Shown here in pieces: positions 51,906-60,556 of a stretch of 64,000 nt of DNA. How positions within the stretch are numbered: the first letter of the stretch is position 1; each line of letters begins with the position of its first letter. Below the pieces are notes generated by a model, which saw only the letters and a program-made list of their open reading frames with translations, made no database searches and was not told the origin of the DNA. Source of the DNA: an uncultured Campylobacterales bacterium (GTDB lineage: Bacteria > Campylobacterota > Campylobacteria > Campylobacterales > Arcobacteraceae); contig CANLWY010000001.1 of the NCBI GenBank assembly GCA_947494995.1, positions 868,001-932,000 on the forward strand. The letters run 5' to 3'. The position numbers and the translations under genes were made by a program.

Positions 51906-52803
51906 TCTTTTTATTCTTCTTTTTTAATATTTTAATGTCATTTAAAATTTTTACTGCAATTATAGTTAAAATTGTCCCAATAACAATTGAAAATGTTATT
52001 TCCTCTTTTAAAAAAATAGAACTTAAAGTAATTGCTGCAAAAGGAACTAAGAAAATAAAAGTAGAGACTTCACTTGCTCCAAGTTTTTCTATTCCTAAAA
52101 AGTAGATGGTATTTGCAAAAGTTGAGGCAGCTATTGATAAAAAGAACATATTTATCCAAAATAGAGAATCTAATCTTTGATATTCTATAGTAGTTAAATC
52201 TACAAAGAATATTAGATTTAATATACATGTCACAATATATAAATATAATGTAAATACTATAGGAGATATATTTGTTGCTTTTGAACTAAGTATTGTTACA
52301 AGAGGCCAAAGAAGCGATGCTAATATAAAATATAAGTTATGAATTACAAATATTTCATCTGTTTTAAATGACCAAATATTTAGCATAGTCATAACTCCAA
52401 CAGCTCCTAATGCTAAGGCAAAGCTATCTTTTTTTGTAATATTTTTATTACCCATTATTGCCATTATTAAAAAAGTATTTATAGGAATTAAACTTGTTAC
52501 AAAAGCACCACCAAGTGAAGCTGTCCCAAACTTTGTTCCTAAGTAGAAGTATTTCATATATGCAATCATTGCAATTGATGTTGCTAGAACTACAGCAAAA
52601 CTTTTTAAATTAATTTTGAATGATTTTTTTAATACTAATATAATTGGAATCATAGTAACCGCAGTAATAGCAAATCTAAAAAACATAGTTTCAAATTCAT
52701 TTAGATAGTTACTTAATATTTTAATATTTACCCATGAACCACCCCATCCAATCATTGCTAAAAATAGTAAGAAGTAGAAAAAGTTTTTATTTGTTGTAGT
52801 CAT
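51898..52803 (-). CDS. EamA/DMT family transporter
   Basis: This is a 301-residue protein with ten predicted helices in two EamA repeats. The first has MIGWGGSWVNIKILSNYL at the N-terminus and the second FFLSIAASTFANTIYFLGIEKLGASEVS. Such proteins usually export amino acids or small metabolites. It is cotranscribed with the APC permease. The AraC-type gene lies upstream with a shared repeat in its promoter, suggesting an efflux function induced by a metabolite. Confidence 0.9.
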   Translation of the reverse strand: MTTTNKNFFYFLLFLAMIGWGGSWVNIKILSNYLNEFETMFFRFAITAVTMIPIILVLKKSFKINLKSFAVVLATSIAMIAYMKYFYLGTKFGTASLGGAFVTSLIPINTFLIMAIMGNKNITKKDSFALALGAVGVMTMLNIWSFKTDEIFVIHNLYFILASLLWPLVTILSSKATNISPIVFTLYLYIVTCILNLIFFVDLTTIEYQRLDSLFWINMFFLSIAASTFANTIYFLGIEKLGASEVSTFIFLVPFAAITLSSIFLKEEITFSIVIGTILTIIAVKILNDIKILKKKNKKIE

Positions 52804-52848
52804 TAAACCTCTTTTTATTTTAGTTTAACAAAATAGTTTTCAAGGTGT

Positions 52849-52867
52849 ATAGAATAAAATTGCTATT
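52849..52867. repeat. 19-bp repeat (copy 1), candidate AraC-type operator
   Basis: atagaataaaattgctatt is identical to 53672-53690. It lies upstream of the EamA-APC operon and overlaps the last codons of the AraC gene. The second copy sits ahead of the AraC gene itself, so both promoters carry the same site. Confidence 0.6.
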
Positions 52868-53639
52868 GTTTTGTTAAATAAGAAGGAGTGTAACCATATA
52901 TTTTTTTAAAGTTTCTTGTAAAGTGGGATTGATCATTAAATCCAACTTCTAAACTTGCTTGGGATATTTTCATTCCATTTTTTATAAGGTCATGGGCTTT
53001 ATTAATTCTTTGATTTATAATAAAATTATGAGGAGTTAATCCAAACTCTTTTTTAAACATTCTTAGAAAATGATATTTACTTAAACTTGAATTTGAAGCT
53101 AGTTCTTCAAGACTAAAGTTTGTGTCAAGAGAGTCTTTTATAAGTTCATAAGTAGAGTTGACTACTTTTTTATCACTAAAAATATCATCAATTTTTTTAT
53201 TGTATGAAGTATAGTTTATTATAAGATAGGAGAGCGCTTCATGTAGTTTTGTTTCAATATCTAACTTTTCACTTCCCTTAAAATAAGAGAAGAAAAATTC
53301 ATGAAGTTTTAAAAATAAAAATTTGTCTTCTATAATATGATCTAAAAAATAAGGAGTACCATCTTTTTTATAAATATCTTTATATATAGAGCTTAAAAGT
53401 TCAATTGTAGGATAAAAGTTTGCATGACTCCATGATTTTGATAGTCCACCATGAATATCTCCTGGATTATTTATTCGAATAGAGTTTTCATAAAAGTAGA
53501 AATCTTTATTTAAGCTATATGATTTAAAAATACCATGATAAGTTATACCTAGGGTATATGTATTATGGAAATGTTTAGAAAAGTTTTTATCTAAGGTTTT
53601 AATATTTTCAAAAGAGATATTATCAAGTATTTTTGTCAT
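52863..53639 (-). CDS. AraC family transcriptional regulator
   Basis: This is a 258-residue regulator. The N-terminal ~140 residues form a cupin-like ligand domain (HFHNTYTLGITYHGIF and NPGDIHGG blocks). The C-terminal HTH_18 domain (about 160-258) has the pair LEELASNSSLSKYHFLRMFK and SQASLEVGFNDQSHFTRNFKKIYG (the latter split). It is the likely activator of the EamA-APC operon downstream and of itself, given the 19-bp repeat ahead of both. Confidence 0.9.
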   Translation of the reverse strand: MTKILDNISFENIKTLDKNFSKHFHNTYTLGITYHGIFKSYSLNKDFYFYENSIRINNPGDIHGGLSKSWSHANFYPTIELLSSIYKDIYKKDGTPYFLDHIIEDKFLFLKLHEFFFSYFKGSEKLDIETKLHEALSYLIINYTSYNKKIDDIFSDKKVVNSTYELIKDSLDTNFSLEELASNSSLSKYHFLRMFKKEFGLTPHNFIINQRINKAHDLIKNGMKISQASLEVGFNDQSHFTRNFKKIYGYTPSYLTKQ

Positions 53640-53671
53640 GTATTTATTATAGCAAAAATTTTAAAATGAAA

Positions 53672-53690
53672 ATAGAATAAAATTGCTATT
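53672..53690. repeat. 19-bp repeat (copy 2), candidate AraC-type operator
   Basis: A perfect copy of 52849-52867, in the same orientation, 33 nt upstream of the AraC gene start codon. Confidence 0.6.
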
Positions 53691-53737
53691 TTTTATACAA
53701 GATTAAAAGCACATGAAAAGTTAGAATCTAGCTTTTT

Positions 53738-54094
53738 TTATAAACAGTTAGGACAAATTCCTTTTATAATGATATTGTCTATTTGGTGGTTTTTAATATC
53801 AATATCTAATTTTTCATGAATACATTCTATTTTTGAACAAACATTACAAATAAAGTGAGAATGTTTTGTTTTTTGAACTTCAAAATATCTTTTTTTGTCA
53901 TTAGATTCAAAAGAGCTTACAATTCCTTCTTCTTCAAACTTTGTTATATTTCTATAAAATGTTGCTTTATCCATAGATAAGTTGTTTTTTATATCTTCAT
54001 AAGCTAAAGGTTTTTTTGAGTTAACTAAAACTTCTAAGATAGCACGTCTTGCTGTTGTGAGTTTTATATTTTTTGATATATTTTCTAAATCCAT
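53738..54094 (-). CDS. Zur-like Fur family regulator
   Basis: This is a 118-residue Fur-family protein. A winged helix (about 10-80, with MDKATFYRNITKFEEEGIV as recognition region) precedes a short dimer domain with the metal residues HSHFICNVC and CPNC. It is shorter than Fur (149) and lacks the HHDH motif. It is divergent from znuA, with TTGC/GCAA palindromes in the shared promoter region, so zinc control (Zur) is the best guess. PerR is less likely. Confidence 0.75.
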   Translation of the reverse strand: MDLENISKNIKLTTARRAILEVLVNSKKPLAYEDIKNNLSMDKATFYRNITKFEEEGIVSSFESNDKKRYFEVQKTKHSHFICNVCSKIECIHEKLDIDIKNHQIDNIIIKGICPNCL

Positions 54095-54158
54095 ATAAAC
54101 ATTATATCTGATTATTTTTAAAAATAGGTTTCTTAAAAAAAGTTATTTTGCGATTAAG

Positions 54159-54200
54159 TTGCATTTTATGGCAAATTGATTAGAATTGCAAAAATGCAAT
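54159..54200. promoter_or_regulatory. Candidate Zur boxes in the divergent znuA/zur region
   Basis: Two inverted repeats: TTGCattttatgGCAA (54159-54174) and the perfect ATTGCA-AAAA-TGCAAT (54185-54200). A GTTGCAT half-site recurs at 54158 and 54204. Their place between the divergent genes fits a zinc-responsive operator. Confidence 0.5.
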
Positions 54201-54232
54201 CAGGTTGCATAAAACTTATGAAAAGGATATTT

Positions 54233-55189
54233 ATGAAAAAGATTTTAATTGCTTTATTTGCAATTTCAAGTTTTCTATTTGCTAAAGAAGTAACGGTATC
54301 AATTGTACCTCAAAAATATTTTGTAGAAAAAATTGCAGGTGACAAAATAAAAGTAAATGTGATGGTGAAACCAGGTTCTTCTCCTGCTACATATGAACCA
54401 AAAACATCTCAAATGAGAATTTTAGCAAGTTCAGTTGCTTATTTTTCTATTGATGTGCCATTTGAAAAAGTATGGTTAAAAAAGTTCCAAGCTGCAAATA
54501 AAAAAATGCTACTTGTAGATACTTCAAAAGGTATTAAGAAGCTTGAAATGGAAGCACATGAACATCATGATGAAGAGCATGAGGAACATGCACATAAGGA
54601 AGAGAAACATGAAGCTCACGGACACCATGACCATCATGATCACCATGATCATCACGAAGATGAAAAGAAAGATAAAGAAAAACATAATTCTCATAAACAT
54701 GAAGGATTAGATCCTCATATTTGGCTAGATCCAGTTTTAGTTAAAACTCAAGCAAAAAATATTTATGAAGCATTAGTAGAAATAGATCTTCAAAATAAAG
54801 AGTTCTATGAAAAAAACTATAAAGAGTTTTTAGTAGAACTTGAGCAATTAAATAAAAAAATTGAAGAGATAATAGAACCTTTTGAGCATAAAGCTTTTAT
54901 GGTATTTCATCCATCTTGGGGATATTTTTCAAAAAGATATCACTTAGAACAAATTGCAATTGAAGTTCAAGGTAAAGAACCTAAACCAGCTCAATTAGTT
55001 GAATTAGTTAAAGAAGCAAAAAAACATGAAATAAAAATTGTTTTTGTTTCTCCTCAGTTCTCTCAAAAAGGGGCTAAAACAATCTCTAAGAGTATAAATG
55101 GTAATGTTGCTGTTATCAATCCTCTTGCTCAAGATTGGAATGATAATTTAATCAAGGTAGCTAAAACTATTGCAGAAACTTATAAATAA
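54233..55189 (+). CDS. znuA: Zinc ABC transporter substrate-binding protein ZnuA
   Basis: I choose ATG 54233 (MKKILIALFAISSFLFAKEV), which gives a normal signal peptide and has aaaggat upstream; the longer frame adds 19 non-signal residues that overlap the Zur boxes. The 318-residue protein has the ZnuA fold with a very His/Asp/Glu-rich loop (about 105-160) and metal ligands DPHIWLDP, FMVFHPSWGYF and the C-terminal Asp region. It delivers Zn(II) in the periplasm. No znuB or znuC is adjacent. It overlaps the next gene by 20 nt. Confidence 0.88.
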   Translation: MKKILIALFAISSFLFAKEVTVSIVPQKYFVEKIAGDKIKVNVMVKPGSSPATYEPKTSQMRILASSVAYFSIDVPFEKVWLKKFQAANKKMLLVDTSKGIKKLEMEAHEHHDEEHEEHAHKEEKHEAHGHHDHHDHHDHHEDEKKDKEKHNSHKHEGLDPHIWLDPVLVKTQAKNIYEALVEIDLQNKEFYEKNYKEFLVELEQLNKKIEEIIEPFEHKAFMVFHPSWGYFSKRYHLEQIAIEVQGKEPKPAQLVELVKEAKKHEIKIVFVSPQFSQKGAKTISKSINGNVAVINPLAQDWNDNLIKVAKTIAETYK

Positions 55190-56618
55190 AATATTTCTAC
55201 TTCTAGTTCTATTTTCCTACACCCTTTTTGGGTGTAGTATCTGTACTATATACTCTCCTGAAACAAGAGTTTCAATTGAAATTGAAGCTGATGAAAAAAA
55301 GATTAAAACAGCAAATGTTACATGGGTTTTAACAAAAGAGTTTACTGAACACTTAAAGCAAATTTACGATAAAAATCAAAATAATCATTTAGATAAAAAA
55401 GAGTTAACGCCAATAAAACAATCTATTTTAGACTATATAGAAGAGAAAAACTATTTAATTCATATCTCTTATGATAAGGTGGTTAATAAAGAGAACTTTA
55501 ATGAGATTAAAGTAAATAGTAAGAAGACATTTGTAAAGAATTCAAGACTTCATTTTAATTTTGAACTTGATTTAAATTATGATGTTATTAAAGATAATGC
55601 TCTTTATATAAATGTAAATGATGATGAAAACTATTTTATTTTATTGTTGGCAAAAAATGGTGTAAAATTTAATGCCCCTTTTAAATACCAAGAGCTACTT
55701 GATAGAAAGAGTGCAATTTTTTATATTGGTACAGATACAAAAATAATAGAATCACCTACAAGTAGTAAAAATTCTCAGGACATTGAAAAACTAGATGTAG
55801 AGGTTCAAGAAAATAAAGAGATAAAAGAAGAGACTATTTTAAGCTCTTTTTCTAAAAAAGTAAAAGAGTATTTAATTAAGATAGAAAATGGTGATGATTA
55901 TGCTCTATTTATCCTTTTAGGAATATCATTTGTTTATGGGATAATTCATGCTTTAGGGCCTGGACATGGAAAATCTTTAGCTTTTTCATATTTTGCATCA
56001 AATAAAAGCTCTTTTATAAAAGCTTTTTGGGTATCACAGGCAAGTGCTTTTATCCATATAGTTGGAGCTTTGATTTTGGTTATGATTTCAGTTTTTATTT
56101 TACAATCTATGTTAAATAACTTTGTAAATGACTCTGTTGAAATTTTGACAAAAGTAAGTTCAGTGATGATTATGGCTTTAGCTGCATATATTCTTTATAA
56201 TAAGCTAAGTAATAAGCCTCATTCTTGTGCAGCTTGTTGTGGAGGACATTCCCATGAAGAAACTACAACTACATCAGTATGGAGTGCAACAAAACCTAAT
56301 AATACAACAAGTTTAAAACCAAATTTTATGAAAAGAGACCTCTATTTTGTATTAACAGCTGGGCTTATACCTTGTCCAGGAACTGTGGTATTGTTTATTT
56401 ATGCTTTTATCCTTAAAACATATTTTGCAGTTATATTAGCTTCTATTTTTATAAGTCTTGGAATGGGATTAGTAATTTTTGCTTCTTCTTTCTTAGGTGT
56501 TTCAGTTCATAAGTTAAGTGAACGTTCTCATAAGCTTACAAATATTTTAGAGATATTAGCGCCAGTTGTTATGTTTGCTTTAGGGGTATTTCTATTTTTA
56601 AATGCGGAGTTAATTTAA
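55170..56618 (+). CDS. DUF1007-NicO family fusion membrane transporter
   Basis: This is a 482-residue protein with a TTG start that overlaps the znuA end by 20 nt. A signal peptide and a periplasmic DUF1007 region (about 25-185), with an EF-hand-like DKNQNNHLDKKEL, precede a NicO/RcnA-like transporter. Its signature is IIHALGPGHGKSLAFSYF (about 255-272), with GLIPCPGTVVLF near 400. A His/Cys loop (SCAACCGGHSHEE, about 350-363) lies between helices. NicO members move nickel or cobalt; coupling to znuA suggests zinc here. Direction of transport cannot be told from sequence. Confidence 0.8.
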   Translation: MQKLINKIFLLLVLFSYTLFGCSICTIYSPETRVSIEIEADEKKIKTANVTWVLTKEFTEHLKQIYDKNQNNHLDKKELTPIKQSILDYIEEKNYLIHISYDKVVNKENFNEIKVNSKKTFVKNSRLHFNFELDLNYDVIKDNALYINVNDDENYFILLLAKNGVKFNAPFKYQELLDRKSAIFYIGTDTKIIESPTSSKNSQDIEKLDVEVQENKEIKEETILSSFSKKVKEYLIKIENGDDYALFILLGISFVYGIIHALGPGHGKSLAFSYFASNKSSFIKAFWVSQASAFIHIVGALILVMISVFILQSMLNNFVNDSVEILTKVSSVMIMALAAYILYNKLSNKPHSCAACCGGHSHEETTTTSVWSATKPNNTTSLKPNFMKRDLYFVLTAGLIPCPGTVVLFIYAFILKTYFAVILASIFISLGMGLVIFASSFLGVSVHKLSERSHKLTNILEILAPVVMFALGVFLFLNAELI

Positions 56619-57068
56619 ATGTTTGATATTATAAAGATACTTGAAAATCATCTACCTAAATATAAAAGAGTTCTAGAATTAGGAAGTAAACAAGGTGAAT
56701 GTTTAGAGATACTTGATGGTTATTATGAAGTTGTTGCAAGTGAAGATGAAAAGACAAAGACTCGATATCTAAAAGATAATTATTTAGATATCAGAGTTAT
56801 TTTAATAGAACCAGTAACGCTTGATAGTCATAAAAGATTTGAGTGTGTATTTTCAAAAAACTTACTTGATGAACTAAGTATTGAACAAATAGATAAATCT
56901 TTTGAAAATCAAAAAAAACTACTTGAAAACGAATCTTTGATCTTTCATATTTTTGATGAAAGTAAAGTTTCAAAAGAAGAGATTGAAAAGCTACTTCTTA
57001 AAAACTATAAGATATTGGATTCTAATTCTAAAGAGGGAAGTTTTTATATACTAGCTACTTTAATATAA
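56619..57068 (+). CDS. Methyltransferase-like protein of unknown function
   Basis: This is a 149-residue protein directly abutting the transporter gene. The start KRVLELGSKQGECLEIL resembles the SAM-binding motif I of class I methyltransferases, and EPVTLDSHKRFECVFSKNLLDEL resembles the motif III/IV region. It is shorter than typical enzymes (about 200-250) and lacks a clear catalytic signature, so it may be degenerate. It is probably cotranscribed with the zinc locus. I cannot assign a substrate. Confidence 0.5.
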   Translation: MFDIIKILENHLPKYKRVLELGSKQGECLEILDGYYEVVASEDEKTKTRYLKDNYLDIRVILIEPVTLDSHKRFECVFSKNLLDELSIEQIDKSFENQKKLLENESLIFHIFDESKVSKEEIEKLLLKNYKILDSNSKEGSFYILATLI

Positions 57069-57106
57069 ACCAATAAAACTTAAAATGATGGAAATTAAAT
57101 AAAAAG

Positions 57107-57126
57107 TTTATACTTTTTTTATACTT
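57107..57126. promoter_or_regulatory. Direct repeat TTTATACTT-N2-TTTATACTT ahead of the TorS-like kinase gene
   Basis: Two identical 9-mers start 11 bp apart, about one helical turn, 45 nt before the kinase start. The same arrangement occurs at 59893-59912 ahead of the cytochrome-torA operon. OmpR-family regulators bind such repeats, so the regulator encoded at 59186 is the likely ligand. Confidence 0.6.
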
Positions 57127-57170
57127 TTGTATTATTATGAAATAGAGTTTGAAACAAAAGGTTTATTTAT

Positions 57171-59186
57171 ATGAAACGTAATAATATTTTTCTACTTATT
57201 TCCATTGTTTTTTTTCTTCTATATATATTTATAATCTATTCTACTTATTCAGAAAATAAGTCATATCTATTGGCAAATACAAAAAATAATCAAATTAAAT
57301 TAGTTCATGCATATAAAGAAAAATTTGATGAAAGACTTTCTGGTTTAAAAAGAATTGTTGAGACAATGGGTAAAAATCTTATAAAAAAAGATAGACAAAA
57401 AGATTTTGAAATTATAAAAGAGACCTTGACAAATGCTATGAATTCGGGGATAGGTTTTAAAAGTGTATATATTGCATATCCTGATAATTATACAATTTCT
57501 GGACGCCCTGAATGGTTTTATACTAAAGATTATATTGCTACACAAAGACCTTGGTATTTAGCGGCAATTAAAAAAGGGAAAACAACAATCTCAAAACCTT
57601 ATTTTGGTTCACCAGGTTATGAAGATAAAATATATATTAGTATAGTTTCTCCTGTTTATAATGATAAAGGCGAATTATTAGCTGTAATGGCTAGTGATTT
57701 AGAATTAGAATCTGTTCAAAAAGAGTTATCTGAACTTTTTCCTCTTGAAAAGGCTTTTGCTTTTTTAATGACAAATGATGCAAAAGTTATTACTAAATCA
57801 AATAAGCTAGGAATTGATTTTAAAAATAGTGAATTAAAAGAGTTTTTATCTTTTTTAACTAAGGAAAAAATAGGAGATAAGGTTCTAAACTTGGATAAAA
57901 AAAAGTATTTATTTACTTATGACTCTTTAGAAAATAGTGATTGGTTATTTGTCTCTGTATTAGAAGAAAAAGAGATATATAAGAATTTGAATAATCAACT
58001 ATTTATGAATCTATTAGCTTCTTTAGTTTTATTTATTTTAGGTTTTGGGACAATCGTTTTTATGTCAATAACTCAAAAGAAACTATATGAAAAACATCTT
58101 CTTTTAGGTCATTTTGCTAAAAGTCCAACTTGGGGCGTATTATTAACAGATAAAATAGGTAATATCATATTTATAAACCAAGTTTTTGAAAATATATTTA
58201 ATCTAAAAAGAAAAAGTTTATATGGAAAATCTTTAGATTCTATTGTACATCATATAAAGTGTCCAAAAAAGCAAGGAGAAGAAATATCTTGTTTTGAGGA
58301 TATAAAAGAGAGGTTTTTAGAAATGAAAACATATACTCTTGAAAAAAATGGCAAAACATATAGGGTTCAAATCACCCCTTTACTAAATAAGTATCAAAAG
58401 GAGTTAGAGGGAGCAATTATTACTGTTAATGATGTTACCCATGAAAAAGAGTTAGAGAAAAAAGAGATTGAACATGAACAGCTTTTAATACAAAATAGTA
58501 AAATGGCAGCCTTAGGTGAAATGGTAAGTGCCATATCTCATCAATGGAGACAACCACTTAGTACACTATTGATGTTAATTAGTAATACAGAAGATATGAT
58601 TGAGAAACAAAATTTTGAAAAGGCAAATAACTATTTAGATAGATCAAGAAATAATATTGAATTAATGAATGAGACAATAAATGCTTTTAGAAATTTTTAT
58701 AAAGAAGATTTTGGAAAAGCAAAATTTGATTTAGTAACAATTATAAATGAAATTATATTAATAAGTTCACCTCAAATGACAATGAATGGGATTGAATTAG
58801 AGTTTACATATGATAAAAAGGAATCTTATTTATCTACAGGGTATCCCTCTTATATAAAACAAGTATTGATTAATCTTATTGGAAATGCAAAAGATGAATT
58901 ATCAAATATATTAAAAGAAGAACCTTTATTTGAAGCAAGTATAAAAATAAATTTATCAAAAGAAGATCAAACCTTTTTTATAAGTGTTGAAGATAATGGA
59001 AAGGGCATTTCAAAAGAGAATAAAGAAAAAATTTTTCAACCATTTTTTACTACAAAAGCAGAACAAGGTACAGGTACGGGACTTTATCTTTGTAAGCTAT
59101 TAATAGAGAATAAAATGAATGGAAAATTCACTTTATCAAATTATTCTAATCCCACAAGATTTATGATTGAAATAGGAGAGTTTTGA
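57171..59186 (+). CDS. dCache/PAS sensor histidine kinase (TorS-like role)
   Basis: This is a 671-residue kinase. The membrane helix at about 7-27 precedes a periplasmic dCache domain (about 40-275, with the ATQRPWYLAAIKKGK ligand signature). A second helix (about 280-300), a PAS domain (about 315-430, with Cys in HHIKCPKK and ISCFED) and a coiled coil follow. The acceptor block AISHQWRQPLSTLLM has H457, and the HATPase has NLIGNAKDEL, DNGKGI and GTGTGLYLCK. It is coupled to a response regulator gene (1-nt overlap) and lies ahead of torA, suggesting it senses the electron acceptor. Confidence 0.88.
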   Translation: MKRNNIFLLISIVFFLLYIFIIYSTYSENKSYLLANTKNNQIKLVHAYKEKFDERLSGLKRIVETMGKNLIKKDRQKDFEIIKETLTNAMNSGIGFKSVYIAYPDNYTISGRPEWFYTKDYIATQRPWYLAAIKKGKTTISKPYFGSPGYEDKIYISIVSPVYNDKGELLAVMASDLELESVQKELSELFPLEKAFAFLMTNDAKVITKSNKLGIDFKNSELKEFLSFLTKEKIGDKVLNLDKKKYLFTYDSLENSDWLFVSVLEEKEIYKNLNNQLFMNLLASLVLFILGFGTIVFMSITQKKLYEKHLLLGHFAKSPTWGVLLTDKIGNIIFINQVFENIFNLKRKSLYGKSLDSIVHHIKCPKKQGEEISCFEDIKERFLEMKTYTLEKNGKTYRVQITPLLNKYQKELEGAIITVNDVTHEKELEKKEIEHEQLLIQNSKMAALGEMVSAISHQWRQPLSTLLMLISNTEDMIEKQNFEKANNYLDRSRNNIELMNETINAFRNFYKEDFGKAKFDLVTIINEIILISSPQMTMNGIELEFTYDKKESYLSTGYPSYIKQVLINLIGNAKDELSNILKEEPLFEASIKINLSKEDQTFFISVEDNGKGISKENKEKIFQPFFTTKAEQGTGTGLYLCKLLIENKMNGKFTLSNYSNPTRFMIEIGEF

Positions 59187-59878
59187 TGTATGAAAAAATA
59201 GAAGAGCTTTTAAAGGATAAAACTATTTTAATTGTTGAGGATGAAGTAAGTTTACTTGAAATAATGCTTGAATCAACTCAAGAGTATGTAAATGAAGTAT
59301 TCACAGCAACAAATGGAATTGAAGGACTAGAAGTTTTTCAATCAAAGAACATAGATTTGATTATTTCAGATATTCATATGGCTAAAATGACTGGACTTAG
59401 AATGAGTCATGAAATAAGAAAAGTAGACCCTTATATTCCTATTATATTTTTAACAGCATATGATACAGATGAAAATATGATTGAAGCAATAAAAGTAAAA
59501 AGTAGAAATGTTTTAAGAAAACCATTTGATAAAAAGCAACTTCTTTTGAGTATGATGCTTGTTATGAACTCTTTTAAGGAAGAATTTTCTTTATTTGAAT
59601 TAGCCAATGGATATAAATATAATTTTGATACTAAAGAACTTATTTTTAATGATAAACATCTTATTTCTTTAACAAAAAAAGAACAGAGACTTTTAGAACT
59701 TTTATTAAAACATCAAGAACATGTTGTTCCTTTTTCAATGATTGAAAACTATGTATGGATGGAAAATGGTGCTACAGCTGATGCTATAAGAATGTTTATA
59801 AATAAACTTAGAAAAAAAATCTACCCAGAGCTTATTCAAAATATCCAAGGTATTGGATACAAACTCTCAATAAATTAA
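59186..59878 (+). CDS. OmpR-family response regulator (TorR-like role)
   Basis: I take ATG 59186, which overlaps the kinase stop (TGATG); a TTG one codon upstream is possible. The 230-residue protein has a receiver domain (about 8-120, VEDEV pair, phospho Asp in LIISDIHM, FLTAYD Thr, RKPFDK Lys) and a winged-helix output domain (about 135-229, ADAIRMFINKLRKKI). The 11-bp-period TTATACTT repeats ahead of both its own operon and the torA operon are its likely sites, making it the probable activator of torA. Confidence 0.9.
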   Translation: MYEKIEELLKDKTILIVEDEVSLLEIMLESTQEYVNEVFTATNGIEGLEVFQSKNIDLIISDIHMAKMTGLRMSHEIRKVDPYIPIIFLTAYDTDENMIEAIKVKSRNVLRKPFDKKQLLLSMMLVMNSFKEEFSLFELANGYKYNFDTKELIFNDKHLISLTKKEQRLLELLLKHQEHVVPFSMIENYVWMENGATADAIRMFINKLRKKIYPELIQNIQGIGYKLSIN

Positions 59879-59892
59879 CAAAAAATAAAAAG

Positions 59893-59912
59893 ATTATACT
59901 TAGTTTATACTC
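59893..59912. promoter_or_regulatory. Direct repeat ATTATACTT-N2-TTTATACTC ahead of the cytochrome-torA operon
   Basis: Two 9-mers start 11 bp apart and match the 57107-57126 repeat at 16 of 18 positions. It lies 49 nt before the cytochrome start codon, a usual location for an OmpR-type activator site. Confidence 0.6.
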
Positions 59913-59961
59913 TTGCCATAAAATTCCTATAGAGAAATAAAAAAGCTATAGGAGGCTTAAA

Positions 59962-60546
59962 ATGATAAATATAACAAAAGTTGGATTATCTTTGTTGTTA
60001 TTAACTACATTAAGTTTTTCAGCAGAAAATATTATTCTGAAAGAAAAAACTAATTTAATTTTTGATGGAAAAGTAATAGGGTATTCACCTATTTTAACTC
60101 CAGTAAAAAAAGTAAAAACTTCAAAAAATAAAACAGAAATTAAAATTAAAGGTTTCAGACTTGAAAACTATCCTCAAATGGTAGTTAGAGATATGAAAAG
60201 AGGTGAACTATATGCTGAGTTTGATGAAGAAGAGATGGCTAATAAATCTTTTAAAGTAATTAAAAAATATGAAGACGATTATGGTGAAGTTTGGCATGAA
60301 GTTGAAGGTAAGTTTCAAATTGCTTCAAAACAGATTGCAAAAGAACCAGCAAAACTATATTTAAATGCTAAAAAAACATATGAAAGAACTTGTTCAATGT
60401 GTCATCATTTAGCAGCTTCAACAGCATATACTGTAAATCAATGGCCACAACAAATTGAGAGTATGATGGAGCAAGTGGCATTAGATGCTCCGACTAAAAG
60501 TTTAATTATTAAATATTTACAACAAAACGCTTCAGACGCAAAATAA
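59962..60546 (+). CDS. Monohaem cytochrome c partner of TorA
   Basis: This is a 194-residue protein with a signal peptide (about 1-20). It has one haem-c site, CSMCHH (Cys144, Cys147, His148), near the C-terminus, with no second CxxCH. The first ~120 residues are a beta-rich domain with no known family. Gene order cytochrome-torA and size match Campylobacter jejuni Cj0265, the monohaem cytochrome paired with the TMAO/DMSO reductase Cj0264. It should pass electrons in the periplasm to TorA, replacing the E. coli pentahaem TorC. Confidence 0.85.
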   Translation: MINITKVGLSLLLLTTLSFSAENIILKEKTNLIFDGKVIGYSPILTPVKKVKTSKNKTEIKIKGFRLENYPQMVVRDMKRGELYAEFDEEEMANKSFKVIKKYEDDYGEVWHEVEGKFQIASKQIAKEPAKLYLNAKKTYERTCSMCHHLAASTAYTVNQWPQQIESMMEQVALDAPTKSLIIKYLQQNASDAK

Positions 60547-60556
60547 AGGAGATATT

